From NCBI GenBank assembly GCA_023213395.1, contig CM041465.1:26109741-26173740 (forward strand): a DNA stretch of 64,000 bases, written 5' to 3'. Source of the DNA: Cycas panzhihuaensis. Taxonomy: Eukaryota > Cycadophyta. The position numbers and the translations under genes were made by a program. This document shows, in pieces, positions 55,578-64,000 of this stretch (positions within the stretch are counted from its first letter, which is position 1; each line of letters starts with the position of its first letter). The notes under the pieces are model-generated. The model saw only the letters and a list, made by a program, of their open reading frames with translations, was not told where the DNA came from and made no database searches.

Positions 55578-55994
55578 TGTTAAAACATAATATACAATGT
55601 GGATTTATTATACACATATACTTCCTACCATCCACTTACATTAAGATATGTGAGATACACACATATCCATGCCATCACTTTATTAGATGATGTAAAAGCT
55701 TATTATATTTGATAGGCTACTCATGAGGTGATTTCACTATTTATATGTACACTCACCACTTGAGAACTTGAGCAAGGAGAGAGGAGAAAGATGTAATCCT
55801 TATGATCATAAGTGCAGTCCTAACTCCACATTCTCCTGTGGTTTTTCTCACAATGAGCTTTCTATGTATACATCTTGGTGTCAATTTTGTGGTACTTACT
55901 TTACATATTTGATGTTTGATAGTTATGTTGATTAATTCACTATGTATACATACTCATGAGTTTATTATTATTACATCCTCCATTATTTTTAACA
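55578..55994 (+). repeat. 416-bp-family LTR, second copy (copy B)
   Basis: Preceded by G7 and followed by TGGCATCATAGC, the changed primer-site-like sequence. Partner of 4,065-4,480. Confidence 0.85.
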
Positions 55995-56177
55995 TGGCAT
56001 CATAGCAATTTTATTCTACTTTTTAATAGTCTACAGGGATAGATATTTACTGGGAATGTTCCAAGTATTAGCTCAATAGAATACTAATAATCTTATTGTA
56101 GGAGAAGTCGTTAGGGTTCTTCAAATACTATATGCTCATCTATGATCTTTTGTACCTCAGTTGATACATTTTCTATT

Positions 56178-56404
56178 TGTTGGAATATTAGTGATGCATA
56201 TTTATTTTGTCCCATATGCAAGTGGGTCCCACTCTCACTATCATGACATGTATTATAAATACATAACATATTGTATCATATTGGTATTAGGTTGTAAGGA
56301 TGTTTTTGTTAATTCAATTTGAGGTACCTTAAGGGTATCATTCAATCCTAGAGGTGTTTTTGTTCTGTTTATGATTATTTTTCTATAGGTTATGTTCCCC
56401 AACA
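56178..56404 (+). repeat. 5' LTR of long TR-GAG, copy B
   Basis: 227 bp, TGTTGGAATATTAG..TTCCCCAACA; followed by the primer binding site. Confidence 0.9.
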
Positions 56405-56908
56405 TGGTATTAAAGCAGAGGTGAAGTGAGATTTATTTATTGAAAATACTTGGTCTGTTGCAGGTTTGTCATCATTGAAGTTGTGCCACTTTGTTAGTGA
56501 GGGTTAATGCTGCTAATTTGCTAGTTTTGTAACTTGTGAGGAGACATATCTATCTATAATCTATTCGTTGGTTCATGTTCCATTCATTTGTGCACCTTAT
56601 TCTATTTTTCTATTCATGTGCTGTGATTTATTTGAGGAGTATTCTACACTCAACCTTTTTGCTATTAAGTTTGAAGATCCTTTGTGCTCATTGAAGTTTT
56701 CCCTAACTCTAATTTGTGCGTAAATATTGAAGGGGATCTTCCATGAAATTTGTATATCATTCAACTTATCACCTATCAATTGAGATTTCACTATAATAAA
56801 ATTATTTACGTAAAAGTATTTATTTTTTCCTCCATTACTTGTCTTATATACCTGTGTATTTGCTCTTCTCCTCTAGTAGGCTATGCAATTATAAAAAAAA
56901 AGCTAGAT

Positions 56909-57615
56909 ATGTAGAAAAGAAGAAATTACAATAATTATCATGATAAGTATGAAGGTATGCTCTACATATATTATTTCATCTACGAGAAATATATAGTCAT
57001 TGGCAAAAATATTACATTATTGTCACATTATTATTAGCTATGTGTCAATATTCCAGTTACTTTTATTTATTTTATCAGTGCGTGTTAAATGTTTATCGGA
57101 TCACAAGCATATGAAGCTCACCCACATGATATCTACATTGCCCTACAATTTTACAGAAACCTCTAAATCCTCCTCCAAATTGTTGTTTCTTTAGGGGGTA
57201 AGAAATCGATGCCTTCAATCAAGATTTAGATTTTGAGGGCCAACCTCGCCCACCACTTATATTAGTCATCCAAAATTTTGTTGACTATCTATAATTCAAT
57301 ATTGGTAGGCAAGCCAAGTAAACTTGGTTGAAATTATGGAAAAGACTTCCAAAGTTCTATAATTTAGCTAAATTTACATTGGAACCATGGAATAAAATTC
57401 TAATTCCCTCCCAAGCAACTGGAATTTTATTGTATGTGCCTTCGAAAGAGATAAATTGACATGGGATTTTATAGGGGGGCAAAATTCTGTAGATTTGCTA
57501 TCGCCCATGATTTGTGCCTACATTAAGAATGGTCTAGGTGTAATTGCAAAGTCACTGAGGTTCATATTTACACCGTTTATTCTCTTTTTACCGTGATATT
57601 ATAGTTGAAGCCACC
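56909..57615 (+). pseudogene. Possible captured spliced gene fragment (copy B)
   Basis: Equivalent of 5,396-6,100. The putative 124-nt GT-AG intron is at 56,955-57,078 with both splice dinucleotides kept. The second part reads SNWNFIVCAFERDKLTW, where copy A has a stop in place of W, and SPMICAYIKNGLGVIAKS. Still unidentified. Confidence 0.3.
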
Positions 57616-57858
57616 TATCTGATATATATCCATGTTGAGCCATTGATTATTATGCATGAGTGATAATTATAATTACCCAGTTTTATATTGAGCAGCTGTC
57701 GATTGATCCCTGTGCAAGTTACTCAGATATCACTTAAGTATCAATTGATCAAAAGGGAGATATCACTTGGACTTTTATAGCCTTATTTAATACTCAATCT
57801 ACAAAACTATAATAGGGGGAAAATGCCAAAATTTTCACATGTAAATAATGCAAATTTA

Positions 57859-58340
57859 GAAGCAACTCCTGTGAGGAAGAGGATTGAAAGAGATGTGGAC
57901 CATCTTCTCAAAATTCTAACCCAAGACTAGCTTTCACTACAGAAATCACTTCGTGTTCATGTTTAGTATCTGTTGTATCATCATGATCAATTTCATCATC
58001 ATCCACAAGGTCACCACCACCCCATGACGAAGTTTCCATTTGATCATTAACTGCTGGGTCACCACTATCTAATGCAATTCCTTATTAGTGCACTCCACGA
58101 TAAACACTTAAGATGTAAAATCTAGCATATTAACAGTTTTGGAGATTAACCCTAATTGATTCTCTGCTTCTTCATATTTATTATCATCAATGGTGGCATT
58201 ACTTTATCTTCTCCTTTTAATCCTCCTCCAATTCCAAAACCATATGGTCACCTGCATGATAATAGATCATATTAATTGCCTCTCAACTTTTGTTAACTTT
58301 ATTGGTTGATAATATTTTACAGTCGTACATGTATTAGGGT
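57859..58340 (-). pseudogene. Homeodomain-like gene fragment (copy B)
   Basis: Equivalent of 6,345-6,830. Splice-acceptor-like CATGCAG, then VTIWFWNWRRIKRRR, the acidic DLVDDDEIDHDDTTDT, VISVVKASLGLEF, a stop (TGA for CGA, Arg) and EDGP. The sites where the copies differ (CAG versus TGG; CGA versus TGA) point to Arg codons in the ancestor, which strengthens the homeodomain reading. Confidence 0.45.
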
Positions 58341-59655
58341 ATCCATGTTATAGCTTTTTAAAATCTCTTTCTTGTGCGACTTTTGATAAATGAGGGACCA
58401 TTTTCAATACATTATTAAGGGTTTATAAAGTGCCCTTATATATAATGTCTTTTATTTTTATGGTTTGTCAACCTTATATAAAGTATTGTAGTGCGACTCT
58501 TATAAAGATAAATGTGATGTGAATGAGGAGATACTTGTGGATATTGGATGCTGGTGTGAATGAAGTGATATTTATGGATAGTAGATGATGCATTTTTCAT
58601 TTATTAAAAGGGTCTTGTTTTGATAATGAAGTATGCATGAGTTTGTTGTATAACGATGATTTGTTGACAATATATGAGGCATGGATATGGTGCTCTCTTA
58701 CATATATTTACATGAGAAAGTTTATAGGTAAGAAAGGTCATAATTAATGGGTTAGATGAGGTGATTATAGGCTTTCTTGCATGTGATTTACATGAGAGAA
58801 TAAGTTTGGTGATGCTACAATATAAGGTGATTGTTTGAGGCTCTTGCATATGTTGTACATGGGAGAGTACTTTTACAATGTGAGACGATATAAAGTAATG
58901 TTGATGCAAGTGTATTTAACACTCTATTGGTGATTTGAGATGCATGATGGTGATTGTTTAATGGCAATTTGAGTGCTTTTTTACATGTGAGAAAATTATT
59001 GTGGTGATGAAGCGATAATGAATGTGTTTACATGAATGAGTTGGATGGTATATGGCAACTTAGTGCTCCTTGGAATGTGATTTATGTTAAGGAAATTTAT
59101 GGGCATGATAAGGCAAATTTGAGGGCAAGAAAAAGGGTGATTTGAGCCAATGAGGTGCTTGTCACATGTGAGGTTACATGACAAGATTGGGCATTTGCTA
59201 AGCATGTTTAAGGCTAAGATTAGGCATGTTTGATGATGTGTTCTCTTAATTGATTGAATGGGCAAAAAAGGATGAGTTTTGTTGAAGATACTTGAGTTGC
59301 AAAAAAGTAAACTTTATTGAGCGGTGTAGATCATTGTATGATTTATAAGGGTATGGTTTATTCATTGGTTAGTTTATGGCATGAGTTGTGCTTTGGGCAA
59401 TTAATTGAAGTGTGATGTGTCTTGGTGATTTAATGATAACATATGGCATATATGATCATTATGAAAGCTACGACGCATTAATTTGATGGTGAAGGAAGTG
59501 ATTCAAATACTCATTGTCTGTTTGGCAATATAGATAAGGTGATGATATGATAATGAAGTCAATGATATGAGGGATATAAGACATGAGAAATTTTTTTGAA
59601 ATTGATTAATGGGCATTAGAAAATAGGGACATTGTTTGGAGGTATATTTACAATC

Positions 59656-60768
59656 ATAGAGGAAAATAATATGGTCATGTATGTTCATGAAATAAATAAA
59701 TATTACTTAAAGGATTTATTTCTTCCAATACCTAAGTGCAATAAAGTAAACTATTTCTTTTGGACGATTAAAATGAGATGTTTTTTCATAGCTAGAGGTT
59801 TGTGAAAGCTTGTTATTTATGGATATGATATTCCTAAGGATAAAGAAGAAAAGGAAATGCTTGAGAAGAAAGACAAAAAGGCATTCATCATGATTCTTTC
59901 CATATTAGACAAGGTTGATCTTCCTTCCACATATCATTTCATCATTCCTAAGATTCAACATGCAAGTACTGCCAAGGAAGCTTGTGATCTTTTAAAGGAT
60001 GTATTTAAACAAACTCCTAAAGAGATACATCAAATGATTGAAAAGGCAAATAAGATCAATAATGGATATGATACAAGTAAAACAAATGAAGAAAATATTA
60101 TCAACTCTGATGAAATGGTATATCAAGATGAAGAATATTTGAATATTGATGAAACTACTACTGAACATATGATTAAATGCATTGATGAGACTATAACTAC
60201 TGTTGAAGATGTTGAGAGTGATGAATCGATAAAGGCTTATTTAGATGACACTATTATTTCAAGAGAAATTAAATATGGATTTGATGGTCCTATAGAAGAT
60301 GAGTCTTGTATTGATTCAAATCTGAATGATGTTCCTTCTTTAAGCATTGATTCAAGTTCAAAGAGTATGCAAGTTGATCAAGATTTAGCTCAAAAGGTTG
60401 AAGAAATCACTATTATACATGGTGATCAAGAATTTATATAGGATATTGATGACAAACAAGTTATATTTGAAGATGGTTACTTACAGGATCTATATCAAAA
60501 GTAAACTAGACTAGCCATAATGAAGAATCAAGATTTGCACTTACTAGAGCTACTACATCAACAGTATCACTATAGGATTGAAGGCAGAAATCAAGCTGAG
60601 GACATCATCCTAGAAAGGCATTAGAATAGAATTGAAGACAAAAATCAAGTTCAAGACACCATTATATAGCAAAGACATCACTACAAGATTGAAGATAAGG
60701 ATCAAGTTAAAGACATTATCTTCAGGACATTTCCAAGAACAAGGCATTGCAAATACAAATGACCCAAA
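59656..60768 (+). pseudogene. Gag-like protein of TR-GAG, copy B
   Basis: Equivalent of 8,144-9,252. The start codon is ATA here. TGA after IARGL is shared with copy A, so it predates the duplication. KKDKKAFIMILSILDKVDLP, FIIPKIQHASTAKEACDLL, acidic tail, TAG at about 60,439, then LLHQQYHYRIEGRNQAEDII repeat units. Confidence 0.75.
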
Positions 60769-60785
60769 TGTGCATTAAGGGAGAG

Positions 60786-61012
60786 TGTTGGAATATTAGT
60801 AATGCACATTTGTTTTATCCCACATGCAAGTGGGTCCTACTCTTGCTATCATGACATGCATTATAAATACACAACATAGTATATCATATTAGTATTAGGT
60901 TGTAAGGATGTTTTTGTTAATTAAATTTAAGGTACCTTAAGGGTACCATTCGATCCTAGAGGTTTTTATATTCTATTTGTAATTATTTTTCTACAGGTTA
61001 TGTTCTCCAACA
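60786..61012 (+). repeat. 3' LTR of long TR-GAG, copy B
   Basis: 227 bp; followed by CTATT. Confidence 0.9.
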
Positions 61013-61243
61013 CTATTGCTATCTTGTAATGAGTTAATATGTATGTATATGGATTTTTTTTCAATATGTTTTCCATGTGATATAAAGATATTAGTTGTAC
61101 TAGGGGTGCGGGTGGTGCCTATAGTCTGTATTTATACCCTTTATAATTGAAGCACATGAATCGGGTCATACAATTAGTAACTATATTACCTAAGGTCTAT
61201 AACCACTAAATTCCCAAAACTACATCTACTCCTCCTATATGCG

Positions 61244-61530
61244 TCATGAACATACATGTATTTACAGAATTGTCTCTAATTTGGAGATTCACCTTCTAAC
61301 AGTAGCCTCCATATGGAGTGGTTTTGTTGTTTGCTATAGATACTTGAAATGTATTCAAAGATTATATTTTTAGTCCTAACATTTTTGTTGTAGCCCTGTT
61401 AATAAAGTTATCGCTATCCATCAGTATGGTGAGTAGAGGTTCTTTAATCATCCCTTGGAACCTAAGGGTTTGGGGTATAACACTTTGACCCATTATGGCT
61501 TGTAGCAAAATTTAGACATTCTTAGTATTA
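61244..61530 (-). pseudogene. Ty3/gypsy protease fragment (copy B)
   Basis: Equivalent of 9,732-10,020. LLQAIMGQSVIPQTLRFQG is kept; the catalytic region reads DSDN with Asp retained but further substitutions. Confidence 0.6.
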
Positions 61531-61691
61531 ACTTTTAAAAGTTTATCTACATTTGCTTCTTCCTCTTAGATCTAGTTTACTTCTTCCTATTCTTACCTAT
61601 GGGTCTACTTTTTGTGTTTAATTTGTTAAGGTTTATGTGTATATAGGTTACAAGTTAGATGTTAAGCTAACTAGAGGTAGGGACTATTACA

Positions 61692-62052
61692 TGTTAGGAA
61701 CATGCATAAGGAGACTTGAACAATATATTTATCATGGGAAACTCTTGAGAGAGAAAACCTACCAATACAATGTTTATTATATGAATATTAAAATAATAAC
61801 ACTATGTTTAATGATGAGATGGAATATTAGTAGATATAATAAGATCACATTGATCTAAGTTGATTAGTTAGAATACTAAGGGGGTACATATAAATATACC
61901 CTAAAATGGTGTCGTAACCCTTTGTATATAGACATGATTCTTCATCATACTTGTTCATATAATGACATATCCCTTTGTCACACCTACTTATGATGAATAC
62001 CCCCTTATGAAGCATTAAATGTATAGTTAACCTAAGTTAACTATCGCTAACA
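61692..62052 (-). repeat. LTR-like segment with purine tract (copy B)
   Basis: Equivalent of 10,327-10,685; same TGTTAG..CTAACA ends and adjoining AAGGGGGGA (minus strand). Confidence 0.45.
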
Positions 62053-62059
62053 TCCCCCC

Positions 62060-63109
62060 TTAAAGTAAATAGGGTATAAAGTAAAATTAACTACTTCATT
62101 AGTTAGGAGATCTATCCTTGTAGTCTAATATGATCTAGTCTCATTTGGATTAGATCCTTGTTATTGATATGATTTATTTTTGCACATACAAATAGATTTA
62201 TTCTCTGTGAATTTTGCTTCTACATTCTTTGCATATCGCATTACCTCATGAATATTTTAGGGATTTATATTCTTAATAAAAAATATGATTATTCCCTTTA
62301 ATCCATTAATGTATATCTCTAAAATATATTCAGTTGATATTCATTCTAGTATTAGACACTAAAGCATTTGGAATTGCTTGGTGTATTTTTAGACTATTTT
62401 ATTTTATTGCAATCTTGTTAACTAAGTGAAATAATTAGTGTTCTAAGAGTTTTTATATTATTTTATTAGTATTATCTTAAGATAGTCCCATGATTTTGGA
62501 TGGCCCAAATTATTCTTTCACCAACAATAAAACCATTTTAATGCCCTTCCATACAAGTGTAGAGATGTTATCAATATCTTTTCTTTATCTGATAGTTTTT
62601 ATACTTGGTAGTATGTTTCCATATATAATAACCAACTTTGGATGTTTCTTAATATTTCTAGATTAAATTCTTTTAATGTAATTTTGGTTCTCCTAAGGCC
62701 CTGATCTGATTAGAAACTCTTCTAATTCCATCATTCATAAGTAAAATCCCTAAATATCCTTAAATACTTTTGTTGTTTATTCCCCTAGTTATCTTGATCT
62801 AGGAATTCTTCATTGATTTCTTCCATGTCTTAGTGTTTTTATGTTGATGACTCTCTTTCTTATAGATCCAACCTCTTATTTAAAGTTTCAAATGAAGCAC
62901 GGAAGTGATAAGCTCTAGTGAAAAGTGGGATAGTATTTCTTCTATCCTACTTCCTTCTTCTTTTGTTATTATTGATTGGCGATTCACCATCTTGTTGGAG
63001 ATGAGACTTTTTCTTGATCTTAGTTGCATCTCTATGGGGAAAAAAATTAGGCTAAATTTTTACAAATTATCTTTGAATTCCTACTTTAAAATAAGGCTAT
63101 AATACCACT
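62060..63109 (-). pseudogene. Decayed gypsy gag region (copy B)
   Basis: Equivalent of 10,740-11,742. Frames are broken; identity rests on position and similarity to copy A. Confidence 0.4.
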
Positions 63110-63739
63110 TGAAGTAACAACTTTTGATTGTCTTGTAATCTCTTGGGAAAATCCTTTAAAAGTAATAACTTTGTTGGAAGTATGAAGTGCTTCGATCAAA
63201 CATGTCAAACCTTTTAAACACAAATTAGAGATGAAAAGAGATAGAACAAGGGAAATAATACTTCCAAAATATAACTAAAAATCTATTTACAAGGGCAAAG
63301 ATGCATATCTTTAGAGAAGGACTAGAAACCTAATGATATAGATGCCAAAATACTCTGACTATCACTATCATCTTCGAGGTAAGGCTCCTTCTAAATAATA
63401 CAACACAAAGGATGAGTAAATAGTAGCCTTAAGGCCAAACTTATAGTAGTCCAAACTTGGTTCTGAGAGCCCCAAATAAGGCCCCAAATCCTCCTTAAAT
63501 AGGTGGCCAAAGATACTAATATAATTTAGCTACAAAATGAGTATAAACCCACCCAAAACCAAGACTAGAAGTCAGCTAGAACTTTTCCAAAAACTAGCAT
63601 GCTAAAATCTTCAAACATTCATGACTTTTATTATAGATGTCAAAATTGACTTTTGTCTAAGCCATTGGAATCCTAGTTCAGAGACCTTTAATTTGAATGG
63701 TCACATGGTATAGTTTTGAACATATTTTGGGATGCTACA
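63110..63739 (-). repeat. 5' LTR of minus-strand gypsy element (copy B)
   Basis: About 630 bp, TGTAGCATCCCAAAATATG on the minus strand; partner of 11,743-12,371. Confidence 0.6.
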
Positions 63740-63872
63740 GTATAATGTTTAATATTTAAACATAAAGGTCTAATATATATGAGTTTTTCTAATGTTAAGA
63801 AGACATTAAATCATATTATATAGTGTATTGAAGTCCATTACAGACTCTAAGTGTTATCTAGATAGTCATATG

Positions 63873-64000
63873 TGTTGGGAACAACCTCTGTAGGAATGAA
63901 AGAATCTTGTTTATTAATGCTCAATGTGTACATATATATACAATGAGAAGTTTCAACTGCCTAATAACTATCAAACCTAATGATGACACATGTCTAACAC
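63873..64000. repeat. Start of another LTR element (cut by window end)
   Basis: Similarity to copy A stops at 63,872. The new sequence begins TGTTGGGAACAACC, typical of an LTR end, and runs out of the window. Orientation, family and target duplication cannot be tested. Confidence 0.4.

Larger units (their letters stand above)
56178..61012 (+). mobile_element. Gag-only LTR retrotransposon (TR-GAG-like), long form, copy B
   Basis: Same element as 4,664-9,500, in the same site: CTATT at 56,173-56,177 and 61,013-61,017. LTRs 56,178-56,404 and 60,786-61,012 (227 bp each), primer binding site TGGTATTAAAGC, polypurine tract TTAAGGGAGAG. The shared target site shows that it was inserted before the segment was duplicated. 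Confidence 0.9.
49225..63872. repeat. Large duplication, copy B
   Basis: Partner of 1-12,502 with the same order of nested elements. Longer by a 2,330-bp TR-GAG plus its 5-bp target duplication (50,508-52,842). Shorter by one 54-bp unit and about 145 bp near 61,590. It ends at 63,872, where TGTTGGGAAC begins what looks like another LTR. Similarity to copy A is about 92-94 percent in LTR stretches counted by hand. Confidence 0.95.

Noticed and set aside
1-64000. Prokaryotic features, CRISPR arrays, riboswitches, operons
   Set aside because: The direct repeats are LTRs or tandem satellites, not spaced repeats; coding is retrotransposon-derived throughout and there is no bacterial gene organisation.

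Overview
This window looks like repeat-rich intergenic DNA from a seed plant with a large genome. The evidence is the density of nested, decayed LTR retrotransposons of plant type (Ty1/copia, chromovirus-like Ty3/gypsy, Tat-like Ty3/gypsy with an archaeal-type RNase H, and a gag-only non-autonomous family), low GC, GT-AG intron-like junctions and TA-rich flanks. The degree of decay, with elements broken mainly by point stops, would suit a gymnosperm, but I cannot fix the clade. I found no intact host gene, tRNA gene, rRNA gene or CRISPR array.

Layout. (1) 1-12,502 is copy A of a large duplication; 49,225-63,872 is copy B, offset by 49,224 bp at its start. Each copy contains a minus-strand gypsy element (5' LTR, gag, protease, reverse transcriptase remnants). 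It is interrupted by a family with 416-bp LTRs, which is itself interrupted by a ~4.84-kb gag-only LTR element (TR-GAG type, target duplication CTATT, present in both copies). Copy B then received a further short 2.33-kb relative (target duplication CCAAT), and copy A still shows the empty site. (2) 12,372-17,042 is AT-rich DNA with a 612-bp palindrome and a copia gag remnant. (3) 17,043-31,446 is a minus-strand chromovirus-like gypsy element with a ~750-bp LTR. It is interrupted in its integrase by a 354-bp Helitron-like insert and in its protease by a complete copia element (22,333-29,876), and it carries a 516-bp tandem duplication inside RT. (4) 31,447-31,857 is a copia gag scrap. (5) 31,858 to about 42,060 is a 5'-truncated plus-strand Tat-like gypsy element of higher GC: RT, RNase H, integrase, then a long antisense reading frame with its own candidate TATA box, then an archaeal-type RNase H. 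(6) 42,062-49,224 holds a truncated plus-strand copia gag-pol, a solo LTR of the copia family at 22-30 kb, and unassigned AT-rich DNA.

How the parts relate. Target-site duplications, restored reading frames and LTR divergences counted by eye give a relative order: gypsy, then the 416-bp-LTR family, then the long TR-GAG, then the segmental duplication, then the short TR-GAG in copy B. The most interesting points are a gag-only LTR family that seems to carry an antisense homeodomain-like gene fragment, and a Tat-like element whose extra RNase H lies beyond the integrase and an antisense ORF resembling a plant mobile domain. All family assignments rest on motifs read by eye; no database search was possible.
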